Shown: positions 1 to 7,691 of the stretch, piece after piece
Layout of the letters: every line of letters begins with the position of its first letter
Position numbering within the stretch: position 1 is the stretch's first letter
From: JAJPHU01 sp035553375
Lineage (GTDB): Bacteria > Planctomycetota > Planctomycetia > Gemmatales > Gemmataceae
Length of the DNA stretch: 64,000 nucleotides
Assembly (NCBI GenBank): GCA_035553375.1
Contig: DATNCY010000318.1
Span: 1 to 64,000, forward strand
Direction: 5' to 3'
Translations under genes and position numbers: made by a program
The notes under the pieces: generated by a model
Told to the model about the DNA's origin: nothing
What the model saw: only the letters and a program-made list of their open reading frames with translations
Database searches by the model: none

Positions 1-117
1 ATGGAGGAGTTGCATCTGGAATTTGACCTCGCTGTGGGCCGCTTGAGGCAGAAACCGCGACTGATTCAATCGTTCTTCGCCGCCGCCGGGCTGTCCTTGG
101 GAGGACGAAAAGTTTAG
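1..117 (+). CDS. C-terminal end of an unidentified protein (partial)
   Basis: Frame 1 is open from the first base to a TAG at 115-117 and encodes 38 residues ending FAAAGLSLGGRKV. The ATG at base 1 may simply be an internal methionine, because the gene can extend upstream of the window. Codon use and the following 120-base gap before pdxA fit a real gene end. There are too few residues to assign a family. Confidence 0.4.
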   Translation: MEELHLEFDLAVGRLRQKPRLIQSFFAAAGLSLGGRKV

Positions 118-198
118 TTTCGAGCGCAGCTGTCAGTAATATCAACAAAGTCCGTAAGTAATTCTTGATTGCTTTTTCGTGCGATTCATGATGGTTTC

Positions 199-226
199 TC
201 TCTGTGCCTCTGTGTCTCTGTGGTTA
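199..226. repeat. Single arm of a CTCTGTG-type short tandem repeat
   Basis: A run of degenerate 7-8 base units (CTCTGTG, CCTCTGTG, TCTCTGTGG) lies just upstream of pdxA. The same sequence forms both inverted arms of the element at 22765-22875. Only one arm is visible here. Confidence 0.6.
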
Positions 227-245
227 GCTCTTCTTTAAGGTGACC

Positions 246-1250
246 ATGTCCTCATCCTTACCCCGTCTGCTGATTACGCTGGGCGATGTCGCCGGCATTG
301 GGCCGGAGATTGTCGCACGGGCCTGGCCGGATCTATTGCCGTTGTGCCGGCCGGTGATCGTCGGCGATCCGCTGTGGGTGCGGCGCGGCCTGGAGTGGAT
401 TGGTTCACCGGCGCGCGTTCACGTTATCGCGCATCCCGGCGAGGTCGAGCCAAGCGTGGACGTGCTGCCGTGTCTGCCCGCCGGTGAACAGGATCTTAGC
501 CAAGTCGAGCCGGGCCGCGTTTGCGCGGTCGCCGGGCGTGCGGCTTATGATTTTCTCTGCCGCGCCATCGACCTGACGCTGGCCGGTGATGCCGATGGCA
601 TCGTCACCGCTCCCTTGCACAAGGAGGGACTGCACGCGGCTGGCCTCCCTTATCCCGGTCACACGGAGATTCTGGCCGAGCGCACCGGCGTCAAGGAATT
701 CGCTATGGTCCTCGCCGTCGGCAATCTCGCCGTGGCGCACGTCACGCTGCACATGGCCTTGCGTGATGTCTTTCGCCATCTGACGCCGGCTGCCGTATTG
801 GAGAAAGCGCACCTCCTCGATGATCTGTTGACCCGCATGCTGGGGCGTCGGCCGCGCCTCGGCATCGCTGCGTTGAATCCGCACGCCAGCGATGGCGGTC
901 TCTTCGGCGACGAGGAAGCGACGATCATCGCTCCCGCCGTGGAAGCGGCTCGCAAGGATGGTCTCGACGCCAGCGGTCCCTGGCCGTGCGATACGCTCTT
1001 TGTGCGGGCGCGGCATGGCGAGTTCGATGGCATCGTGGCCATGTATCACGATCAAGGACACATTGCGCTGAAACTACTGGGCGAAGGCCGGGCCGTCAAC
1101 ATCTGCGCCGGTCTGCCGATCGTGCGTACCAGCGTGGCGCACGGCACTGCCTACGACATTGCCGGTCGCGGTGTCGCCGATGCCGGCAGTCTCGTCGAGG
1201 CGACGCGCGTTGCCGCACTGCTGAGCCGACCTCATGGCCGTAGCGAATGA
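246..1250 (+). CDS. pdxA: 4-hydroxythreonine-4-phosphate dehydrogenase
   Basis: PdxA oxidises 4-phosphohydroxy-L-threonine with NAD in the DXP-dependent pathway to pyridoxal 5'-phosphate, in the cytosol. The protein has the family N-terminus LITLGDVAGIGPEI, the metal-binding PGHTEIL motif, NPHASDGGLFGDEE and the late MYHDQGHIALK motif that supplies a further metal-binding histidine. At about 334 residues it has normal PdxA length. ATG 246 is chosen because AAGGTG lies just upstream; a GTG at 240 would add two residues. The following kinase gene is about 110 bases away and not obviously co-functional. Identification is firm. Confidence 0.95.
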   Translation: MSSSLPRLLITLGDVAGIGPEIVARAWPDLLPLCRPVIVGDPLWVRRGLEWIGSPARVHVIAHPGEVEPSVDVLPCLPAGEQDLSQVEPGRVCAVAGRAAYDFLCRAIDLTLAGDADGIVTAPLHKEGLHAAGLPYPGHTEILAERTGVKEFAMVLAVGNLAVAHVTLHMALRDVFRHLTPAAVLEKAHLLDDLLTRMLGRRPRLGIAALNPHASDGGLFGDEEATIIAPAVEAARKDGLDASGPWPCDTLFVRARHGEFDGIVAMYHDQGHIALKLLGEGRAVNICAGLPIVRTSVAHGTAYDIAGRGVADAGSLVEATRVAALLSRPHGRSE

Positions 1251-1360
1251 GCCGCGAAGAAGCGGTAAGGACCGTTCCTTTCATCGATTTGGACGGGAGC
1301 GAAAATAAATGCTATTAGATTGTCATCTTCCTCATCGTGTCAGCGAGGGGTGGCCGGATA

Positions 1361-2560
1361 ATGGCGATGGCGGATCTCGGCGCGGCTGCGCCTCTGGTTG
1401 ATGAATTGCAAAAGTGTCACCTGCTCGCCCCAGAGCATTTGGCCCCCATCCGCGCCTACTGCAAAAATGCTCCGCGGCATGAGCCTTCCGACCTGGTGGA
1501 TTTCCTGGTTCGTCAGGGCATTCTCACCCGCATGCAAGCGGACTGGGCGCTTGAGGAACGCGCGGGCGATCTGGTGCTGTCGCAATTCCTTTTGACCGAG
1601 GAACTCGGCACCGGCAGCATGGGTACCGTTTACAAGGCGCGTTCGATGAAAGCCGATGCCTGTTACGCCCTCAAAATTGTGCCGCGCCGCAACATCATCA
1701 GCATCAACACGGTCGTCGAAAAAGTTCAGGCGCTGCGTGAAATCCGCCATCCTCGCGTCAGCGCGCTCATTCATCTCGGCGCATCGGGCGAACGGGTGTA
1801 TTTGGCCTGGCCGTTCCTCGAAGGCGGCGAAAAACTGGACGAAATGGTACGGCGACAAGGCAAGTTAACGCCGCGACAGACCATTCAGATTGGTCTGCAA
1901 GTCGCGTCGGGATTGCTGCCCTATCACGAACACGGCTTGTTTCACGGCTTGCTTAAGCCGAGCGACATCCTCATCGGCACGGATCGCCGCGTGCGTATTC
2001 TCGATTTCGGCGTGGGCTTTTTGCTGACGAGCGAGCGCGGCAAATCGCTGCTCGACACGATGACCAACACGCGGGCGCTGGCGCGCGGCCTCGATTGCAG
2101 CAGTCCCGAATCGATCATGAACCCGCTGGATCGTACGCCGGTCGGCGATCAATACAGCCTCGGTTGCATCCTCTATTTCTGTCTGGCCGGCCGATTTCCC
2201 TTTCCGAACCAAAATCCCGTCAAGAAAATGCTCGGCCACCAGTGCGAGGAACCGACGCCCCTCCGCGAACTCAATCCGCAAGCGTCGCCGCGTCTGGCCG
2301 CCATTGTCGAATGCCTGATGGCCAAGGTACCGGAGGAGCGTTACGAGAGCATTGCCGATGTGGTGCGTGAACTTCAATCGCTGACGCAGTCCGGTCCGCG
2401 ACGTGGGCCGGCCCAACCTACTCCTCCGCCCTCCGAACCGGAAGAGGAGGATGACGAAGCCCTCGAACCACGCTCCGGCTGGGGGCTTTGGCCGCTGCTC
2501 CTGACTGGACTTGCGGCCGGAATCATCGGCGGCATCATGGCCGTGCTGCTGACGCATTGA
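1361..2560 (+). CDS. Membrane-anchored Ser/Thr protein kinase-like protein, probable pseudokinase
   Basis: The 399-residue protein has a roughly 75-residue N-terminal helical region, a kinase fold (about 76-345), a Pro/Glu-rich linker and one C-terminal transmembrane helix (GLWPLLLTGLAAGIIGGIMA), so the kinase domain should face the cytosol. The glycine loop is GTGSMGTVYKA and the VAIK lysine is present (CYALKIV, about K105). The catalytic loop reads FHGLLKPSDIL: the HRD aspartate is Leu and the usual Asn is Asp. DFG (ILDFGVGF) is intact. Loss of the catalytic aspartate predicts a pseudokinase that may still bind nucleotide. GTG 1337 would extend it by eight residues; ATG 1361 is preferred. 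Such kinases are abundant in planctomycetes; the partner is unknown. Confidence 0.85.
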   Translation: MAMADLGAAAPLVDELQKCHLLAPEHLAPIRAYCKNAPRHEPSDLVDFLVRQGILTRMQADWALEERAGDLVLSQFLLTEELGTGSMGTVYKARSMKADACYALKIVPRRNIISINTVVEKVQALREIRHPRVSALIHLGASGERVYLAWPFLEGGEKLDEMVRRQGKLTPRQTIQIGLQVASGLLPYHEHGLFHGLLKPSDILIGTDRRVRILDFGVGFLLTSERGKSLLDTMTNTRALARGLDCSSPESIMNPLDRTPVGDQYSLGCILYFCLAGRFPFPNQNPVKKMLGHQCEEPTPLRELNPQASPRLAAIVECLMAKVPEERYESIADVVRELQSLTQSGPRRGPAQPTPPPSEPEEEDDEALEPRSGWGLWPLLLTGLAAGIIGGIMAVLLTH

Positions 2561-2585
2561 GGACGGGGCCGATGCTCCTTGCCGT

Positions 2586-2735
2586 CCGGCTCGGCTCGCC
2601 GGACCTACCAAGTAGGTGCCGCGAGCCGAGCGGCACTTGTGCAGTCAAAGTCCGGCTCGGCTCGCCGGACCTACCAAGTAGGTGCCGCGAGCCGAGCGGC
2701 ACGGTTTCATGTCCGGCTCGGCTCGCCGGACCTAC
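2586..2735. repeat. Two full and one truncated copy of a 51-base palindromic repeat
   Basis: Copies at 2586-2636 and 2652-2702 are identical and self-complementary (arms CCGGCTCGGCTCGCCGG and GTGCCGCGAGCCGAGC around CTACCAAGTAGG). A third copy starts at 2713 and is cut off after the CCTAC half at 2735. Spacers are 15 and 10 bases. The array begins 26 bases after the kinase stop codon. Confidence 0.9.
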
Positions 2736-2772
2736 TTGCCCAGCGCACTGGAGATATTATCCGCGTTACGAA

Positions 2773-2997
2773 TTACTCCAGGTCTTCGGCCAGGCGGTCG
2801 AGAGCCGCCTCCCATTTCTCCGGTGTGTCATAGATCCCTTCGGCGATTTCCAGGCGGACACGTTCGACCAGATCCCGGCGAATGTCTTCGCTGGGGGCGG
2901 AGACTTCCGTCTCGGCCTTGGTTGGCGTGTTGAACAGTCCTTGCAAGCGGTTGCGCGAAATGGGGCCTTCCAGACAAGTCGGCATGTGATAGTACAT
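2773..2997 (-). CDS. FlgM-like small protein (putative anti-sigma factor)
   Basis: This 74-residue protein ends in a helical segment with IRRDLVERVRLEI, AEGIYDTPEKW and EAALDRLAEDLE, the pattern of FlgM-type anti-sigma-28 C-termini as found in many short planctomycete proteins. FlgM binds and inhibits FliA. ATG 2997 is selected because AGGGGAG sits eight bases upstream on the coding strand; a longer 102-residue reading starts without such a site. No flagellar or sigma-factor gene is visible nearby, so the partner is not given by context. The gene is convergent with the kinase and separated from it by the palindromic array. Family assignment rests on pattern recognition only. Confidence 0.65.
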   Translation of the reverse strand: MYYHMPTCLEGPISRNRLQGLFNTPTKAETEVSAPSEDIRRDLVERVRLEIAEGIYDTPEKWEAALDRLAEDLE

Positions 2998-3537
2998 TGG
3001 ATCATCTCCCCTGACGGCGTGGGAGTTGTGCGGGTAACCGCGCCACGACGGCAGGCTCATCATACTGGTTGAGATTTGCACGAATCAACCCACGGGGCTG
3101 TCCGGATAGGAAAAAGCAGCCCCGACCATGATAGGATTTCCGAATCTTCCGGGTCCAGAACACCCGCGTGGCGCCTTACGTTGGCCGAGACGAACGCCCC
3201 GGACAGGCTAGGAAGACCACGCAGGCGGGGGAGAGTCGCCACCTGTTCGGTTGCTCACTCCACCCTTGCTACATTCAGTTATCGTCGCGAAGCCGGGTAA
3301 GCTTCAGGGAAATCTCGCGCCGTTAGGAGACAAATCCGCGCTGGCAGACCCTGGCGAGTGCATTGATCCTGGAATGCCCGGCGCTTCGAGAACACCACGC
3401 GAAGCGGAGAAGCCTTCTCTTCCGGGAATACGGCAGCGCTGCCTTGTAACCTCGCCGCGATTGTCTCCGCTGGCGTTTCCTCCGATAATAGGCTTCGCCG
3501 CACGATGCGCGAACCATCCCTCCAGCGGAGAACCGCC
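2998..3537. other. Intergenic region, divergent promoters expected
   Basis: This 540-base stretch separates two divergently transcribed genes. The short reading frames in it show no protein-like composition or ribosome binding site. I see no clear promoter, RNA gene or repeat, although promoters for both flanking genes must lie here. Confidence 0.5.
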
Positions 3538-4317
3538 GTGAATCCCGAATGGCGAAATCGATACGAACGTGCCGTCGAAGCCGCACGCAAAGCCGGGCAA
3601 CTGGCCATGCGCTATTTCGATGGCTCCTTCACCGTCGAATGGAAGTCCGACCAAAGCCCCGTCACCGTGGCCGACCGCGAGGCCGAGCAATTGCTGCGCA
3701 AGACATTGCTAGACGCTTTTCCGCACGACGGCTTTCTCGGCGAGGAAAGCGGCGATTCACCCGGTTCATCCGGCTTTCGCTGGATCATCGATCCCATCGA
3801 CGGCACCCGCAGCTTCGTGCGCGGCATTCCCATTTGGGCCACCCTCGTCGGACTGGAATATAAGAACGAGACGATTGCCGGCGTCGCCGAGGTGCCGTGC
3901 TTGGGCCACACTTACCACGCGCTACGCGGCGAGGGGGCGTTTCGCAACGAACGGCGGATTCATGTCTCCGATGTGGCCGATATGTCGAAGGCGATGGTCT
4001 TCTATTCCAGTCTGTCCTGGTTCGTCAAGGCGGGGCGGGAGAAGACGTTTCTCGATCTGACGATGCGCACCGAACGACAGCGCGGCTTCGGCGATTTCTA
4101 CGGCCATGTTCTTGTCGCGCAAGGATCGGGCGAACTGATGGTCGAACACGGCGTCCACGCCTGGGATGTCGCCGCGATCAAGCCGATCGTCGAGGAGGCC
4201 GGCGGACGCTTCAGCGACTGGAGCGGCAAGCCGACGATTCACACTCCCGATGTACTTATCAGCAACGGCAAACTGCACGATGAGGCGCTGGCGCTCTTGC
4301 GGGCGCATCCAGGGTGA
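3538..4317 (+). CDS. Inositol-monophosphatase family phosphatase, histidinol-phosphatase (HisN) type
   Basis: A Mg-dependent cytosolic phosphomonoesterase of about 259 residues. It has the family motifs FLGEESGD, WIIDPIDGTRSF (metal-binding Asp pair) and HAWDVAAIKPIVEEAGG (third metal Asp). The segment DPIDGTRSFVRGIPIWATLV resembles HisN-type histidinol-phosphate phosphatases more than classical SuhB. GTG 3538 is chosen because GGAG precedes it; an ATG at 3505 would add eleven residues without a good site. mtnA follows after seven bases, so they are probably co-transcribed. Substrate assignment between histidinol phosphate, inositol phosphate and other sugar phosphates cannot be settled from sequence alone. 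Confidence 0.85.
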   Translation: MNPEWRNRYERAVEAARKAGQLAMRYFDGSFTVEWKSDQSPVTVADREAEQLLRKTLLDAFPHDGFLGEESGDSPGSSGFRWIIDPIDGTRSFVRGIPIWATLVGLEYKNETIAGVAEVPCLGHTYHALRGEGAFRNERRIHVSDVADMSKAMVFYSSLSWFVKAGREKTFLDLTMRTERQRGFGDFYGHVLVAQGSGELMVEHGVHAWDVAAIKPIVEEAGGRFSDWSGKPTIHTPDVLISNGKLHDEALALLRAHPG

Positions 4318-4324
4318 AGAATTC

Positions 4325-5389
4325 ATGCCACCACCACGGACAATGGAATGGATCGGCGATGCCGATGGTTTTGTGCGTCTGATCGACCAGACGCAATTGC
4401 CGACCACCCTGACGTATCGCGATTGTCCCACCGTCGAGGACGTGTGGGAGGCCATCCGCAGTTTGCGCGTGCGTGGCGCTCCGGCCATCGGCGTTGCGGC
4501 GGCGATGGGCGTCGTTATCGGCGTGCAAGCATGCGCGGATGCGACGCGCTATGGCAAACGTCTGCGCGAAGTGACGACGTATCTGCGAACCAGCCGGCCG
4601 ACGGCGGTTAACCTGTTCTGGGCGCTGGAACGCATGGAACGCTGTTTCGAGCAGCAATGCCGGCAGGGGTCGCCACAGGATTGGACGCGGGGATTGCTTG
4701 CTGAAGCATTGGCCATCCAGGACGAGGATCGCCGCATGTGCCGGGCGATTGGCGCGGCGGGAGCGTCGCTCATCGCGGAGGGGCAAGGTGTGTTGACGCA
4801 CTGTAACGCCGGTGGATTGGCGACGGCGGAATACGGCACGGCCCTGGCGGTGATGTTTGCCGCTGCCGAGCAAGGACGGCGCTTTCAGGTCTATGCCGAC
4901 GAAACCCGGCCTTTGCTCCAGGGCGCTCGCCTGACGGCGTGGGAACTGCGGCAGGTGGGCATTCCGGTGACGCTAATCTGTGATAGCATGGCCGGGCAGG
5001 TGATGAAGGAGGGGCGCATTCAATTAGTCGTGGTCGGAGCCGATCGCATCGCGGCCAACGGCGATACGGCCAACAAGATCGGCACCTATGGCGTTGCCCT
5101 GCTCGCTCGCGCTCACGACATTCCCTTCTACGTCGCCGCACCGTCCAGCACGTTCGATCTGAGCCTGCCGAACGGCGACGGCATTCCCATCGAGCAGCGC
5201 GATCCGCGCGAGATTACGCACGGTTTTGGCCGGCAGACCGCGCCGGAGGGCGTTGCCGTGTACAATCCCGCGTTTGATGTGACGCCGCATCATCTGATTG
5301 CGGGCATCATCACGGAAAAGGGCATTATCCAGCCGGTTCGCCAGGAAAATATCCGCGCTGTTCTGGCGCAAGTTCCTCCATTGCGGTAG
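4325..5389 (+). CDS. mtnA: S-methyl-5-thioribose-1-phosphate isomerase
   Basis: MtnA isomerises 5-methylthioribose 1-phosphate to methylthioribulose 1-phosphate in methionine salvage. The protein is 354 residues, the expected length, with SLRVRGAPAIG, THCNAGGLAT (catalytic Cys160), YADETRPLLQGARLTAWEL, VVVGADRIAANGDTANKIG (catalytic Asp240) and APSSTFD. The Cys160 and Asp240 positions coincide with those of the characterised Bacillus enzyme. ATG 4325 lies seven bases after the phosphatase stop. No other methionine-salvage gene is adjacent; metK lies at 28.7 kb. It is distinguished from eIF2B-like paralogues by these catalytic motifs. Confidence 0.95.
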   Translation: MPPPRTMEWIGDADGFVRLIDQTQLPTTLTYRDCPTVEDVWEAIRSLRVRGAPAIGVAAAMGVVIGVQACADATRYGKRLREVTTYLRTSRPTAVNLFWALERMERCFEQQCRQGSPQDWTRGLLAEALAIQDEDRRMCRAIGAAGASLIAEGQGVLTHCNAGGLATAEYGTALAVMFAAAEQGRRFQVYADETRPLLQGARLTAWELRQVGIPVTLICDSMAGQVMKEGRIQLVVVGADRIAANGDTANKIGTYGVALLARAHDIPFYVAAPSSTFDLSLPNGDGIPIEQRDPREITHGFGRQTAPEGVAVYNPAFDVTPHHLIAGIITEKGIIQPVRQENIRAVLAQVPPLR

Positions 5390-5428
5390 AAAGATTATTC
5401 CTGATCCTCGTGACGAATTGTCAGTCGA

Positions 5429-5743
5429 ATGTGCCTTTATGAAGAGAGGCGAGAGTATTCGGCGGACAACCACGCAAAGGGGATCGATATACAGAAGCAT
5501 GAATCCAGTCAGGACGTGGGAAAGGAAGCTAACAAGCCATCTTTACTCGAAATCATCCGTGGCATCCTCACGTTGGCCTTTCTGCCATTGATCTTGCTCT
5601 GGAGAGACCTGTGGTATGGCCCTCCCCTACGCTGCTTGAGTTGTGGCGCCCGTACCGCTTTCAACTGTGTCGTAACTAAAGATGGCCGCCGGCGCTGCGA
5701 ATCGTGCGGACACTACTGGGAGGATCATCGCGGGCATGCGTAG
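5429..5743 (+). CDS. Small membrane protein with C-terminal zinc ribbon
   Basis: A 104-residue protein of unknown function. The N-terminal 40 residues are polar, then comes one hydrophobic helix (ILTLAFLPLILLW, about 46-58), followed by a four-cysteine ribbon CLSC...CESC (about 70-93) likely to bind zinc. The start is uncertain: ATG 5429 lacks a clear ribosome binding site and a GTG at 5516 would give a shorter product beginning just before the helix. It lies 39 bases downstream of mtnA and could be transcribed with it. The cysteine spacing and hydrophobic segment argue that it is real. Confidence 0.6.
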   Translation: MCLYEERREYSADNHAKGIDIQKHESSQDVGKEANKPSLLEIIRGILTLAFLPLILLWRDLWYGPPLRCLSCGARTAFNCVVTKDGRRRCESCGHYWEDHRGHA

Positions 5744-6026
5744 ATTATCACGGTTTCTTGCCTGAAATTCTTCTCACAAGTGAGAACAAATCGTCTTCTT
5801 TTTGTCACTTTCTGGAAGAGGACGGCAGCACGATTCATCCGATCGCTTCATTTTCCCGGCAATTCCCAGACGCATCGTTGGCACTCGGTTTGCTTACCCT
5901 TCGAGCCACGCGATACCGCACCATGAAAGAGGTTGACACTGCTTCCGCGAGGGCTACAAAGTCTCCCGGTAGCACGGCCGATTGGCTCTCCGCCCTGGTT
6001 TCTGTCTCCGGAGCGTTGAATTCGTC

Positions 6027-6710
6027 ATGTCAGACCCCATTACAAATACCCCTGGAGGTTCGCCGCCTCCACCGCCGGACAAACCCGAAACGAACGTCAC
6101 CGCCAATCCGCCTGCCGTTCCTCCGGTATCCGCGGCCGTGACGACCAAGCCAGCCGCTGCGCCGCCCAAGCCCGCAGCCAAGCCGGCCGCCAAGGGCAAG
6201 CCGGGGCGACGTGGTTTCCTCTATGCCATGCTCGGCACCTGGATCGGCGTTGCCTGGACGACCATGACTGCGTCGCTGGGATTGATGACGCTGGGCACCG
6301 TTCGCTTCCTGTTCCCCAATGTCCTCACTGAGCCGCCCAACAAGATCAAAATTGGCTTCGCGGATAACTATGAGGACGGCAAGGTTATCGAGCGCTACAA
6401 GGATCAGCACGCCTGGATTGTGCGTCGCAAGGATGAGAAGTTTGGCGACATTATTTATGCGCTGAGTACCACCTGCACGCACCTCGGCTGCACGCCCAAC
6501 TGGCTCGAACGCGAACAGAAATTCAAATGCCCCTGCCACGGCAGCGGCTTCTACATTAGCGGCATCAACTTTGAAGGCCCCGCTCCTCGACCGCTGGAAC
6601 GCTGGGCCGTCCTCGTCGGCGATGACGGGCAAATTGTCGTCGATATGAGCAAGAAGTTCCAGCAAGAACGCGGCGAGTGGAACAACCCCGAATCATTCAT
6701 CAAGGTGTAG
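6027..6710 (+). CDS. Rieske [2Fe-2S] protein of a cytochrome b6f/bc-type complex
   Basis: First gene of the respiratory operon. The 227-residue protein has a Pro/Ala-rich leader (about 1-60), a twin-arginine-like GRRGFLYAMLGTW segment leading into the membrane anchor (about 63-97), and the Rieske cluster boxes CTHLGC (C150, H152, C155) and CPCHGSGF (C168, C170, H171). Cluster ligands should be C150, H152, C168 and H171, with C155-C170 as the disulfide. It would shuttle electrons from quinol at the outer face of the membrane. ATG 6027 gives MSDPITN; upstream in-frame sequence lacks coding character. The long Pro/Ala leader before the anchor is unusual. The gap of 283 bases upstream should hold the operon promoter, which I could not pinpoint. 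Confidence 0.93.
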   Translation: MSDPITNTPGGSPPPPPDKPETNVTANPPAVPPVSAAVTTKPAAAPPKPAAKPAAKGKPGRRGFLYAMLGTWIGVAWTTMTASLGLMTLGTVRFLFPNVLTEPPNKIKIGFADNYEDGKVIERYKDQHAWIVRRKDEKFGDIIYALSTTCTHLGCTPNWLEREQKFKCPCHGSGFYISGINFEGPAPRPLERWAVLVGDDGQIVVDMSKKFQQERGEWNNPESFIKV

Positions 6711-6799
6711 TGTCCGCTATCCGCTGTCCGCTATCCGCTGTCCGCCAAACACATAACAGTTTGTTTGGCGGACAGCGGATAGCGGACAGCGGATAGCGG
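6711..6799. repeat. Inverted repeat with TCCGCTATCCGCTG units
   Basis: Two roughly 37-base arms (6711-6750 and 6763-6799) built of alternating TCCGCTA and TCCGCTG units are reverse complements around a 12-base loop. It starts directly after the Rieske stop codon and fills the gap before cytochrome b, leaving only the GAGGAG ribosome binding site. RNA from it would form a very stable hairpin. Confidence 0.9.
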
Positions 6800-6814
6800 G
6801 GTGAGGAGCCAGCC

Positions 6815-7588
6815 GTGTCTGTCGGTGATTTCATTCGTAATTCGCAAGTCTGGAAGAGCATCTTCCGCCACCCGGCCCCGCGCGATCGGCGCAACCGTGT
6901 GGTTGTCATGCTCACCAACGTCTTCCTGCATCTGCATCCGGTGTCGGTGCGCAAGAGCGGTATCGCGCTCAGCTACACCTGGTGCATGGGCGGATTGACG
7001 TTCTTCATGTTCCTGGAACTGACCGTGACCGGCGTGCTGCTGATGTTTTACTATCGGCCGACGCTCGAACACGCCTACAACGACATCCTCATCCTCCGCG
7101 ATGTGGCCACGCTCGGTATCCTCCGCGAGCTGCATCGTTGGGGCGCGCATGCTATGGTCATCACGATCTGGCTGCACATGTATCGCGTCTTCCTCACCGG
7201 CAGTTACAAGCCACCCAGAGAATTCAATTGGGGGGTCGGCGTCATCTTGCTTGTTTTGACGCTGTTGTTGAGTTTCACCGGCTATTTGCTGCCGTGGGAT
7301 CAGCTGGCTATCTGGGCCATCACGGTCGGCAGTAATATGGCCCGCGCTACGCCGTTCCTCGGGCATGAAGGGCCGGGTGCGAGCTTCTTGAAAGTGGGTG
7401 ATGTCTCCCTCATCCATTCCGGCTCGGACGCGCGATTCATATTGTTGGGCGGACGCTTCGTGAGCGGCGACACGTTGCTGCGGTTCTACGTGTTGCACTG
7501 CGTCGCAATTCCGCTCGCTGTCGCCGTGCTGATTGCCGTCCATTTCTGGCGTGTGCGCAAGGACGGCGGCATCAGTGGCCCCCTGTAA
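6815..7588 (+). CDS. Cytochrome b, b6-type N-terminal subunit
   Basis: A 257-residue membrane subunit carrying the two b hemes and quinone sites. Heme ligands are visible in LHRWGAH (H107) and LHMYRVF (H121), and in VLHCVAI (H228) and VHFWRVR (H243). The spacing of 15 in the second pair matches cytochrome b6 rather than mitochondrial cytochrome b. The segment YTWCMGGLTF...FYYRP aligns with YCLGG...FYYRP of chloroplast b6, placing Cys57 where Cys35 binds the extra heme c_n. The C-terminus GGISGPL is also b6-like. The GTG start at 6815 is fixed by GAGGAG seven bases upstream. Confidence 0.93.
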   Translation: MSVGDFIRNSQVWKSIFRHPAPRDRRNRVVVMLTNVFLHLHPVSVRKSGIALSYTWCMGGLTFFMFLELTVTGVLLMFYYRPTLEHAYNDILILRDVATLGILRELHRWGAHAMVITIWLHMYRVFLTGSYKPPREFNWGVGVILLVLTLLLSFTGYLLPWDQLAIWAITVGSNMARATPFLGHEGPGASFLKVGDVSLIHSGSDARFILLGGRFVSGDTLLRFYVLHCVAIPLAVAVLIAVHFWRVRKDGGISGPL

Positions 7589-7598
7589 AAATGGCACT

Positions 7599-7655
7599 GC
7601 CAGCCCGCAGCGCCGGCAAGGGACATTCGTTCCCTTGCCGGCGCTGCGGGCTGGC
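7599..7655. repeat. Family-A palindrome (CCAGCCCGCAGCGCC arms)
   Basis: Near-perfect inverted repeat of about 26-base arms around CATTCG, starting 10 bases after the cytochrome b stop codon and lying inside the operon. This copy has CGCCGGCAAGG rather than CGCCAGCAAGG in both arms, a compensatory change that keeps the pairing. Confidence 0.95.
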
Positions 7656-7691
7656 AATCAATGACAATACTTGTCACCAAGGCGACGAAAC

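Noticed and set aside
2586..2735. Possible CRISPR array
   Set aside because: The repeats are fully palindromic at 51 bases, spacers are only 10-15 bases, there are 2.5 copies and no cas genes.
3251..3541. 96-codon frame upstream of the phosphatase
   Set aside because: No ribosome binding site, composition or family features; it overlaps the phosphatase start region.
7591..7680. Short peptides beginning MPARSASKG or PCWRCGL
   Set aside because: They recur wherever family-A palindromes occur and are just translations of the repeat.
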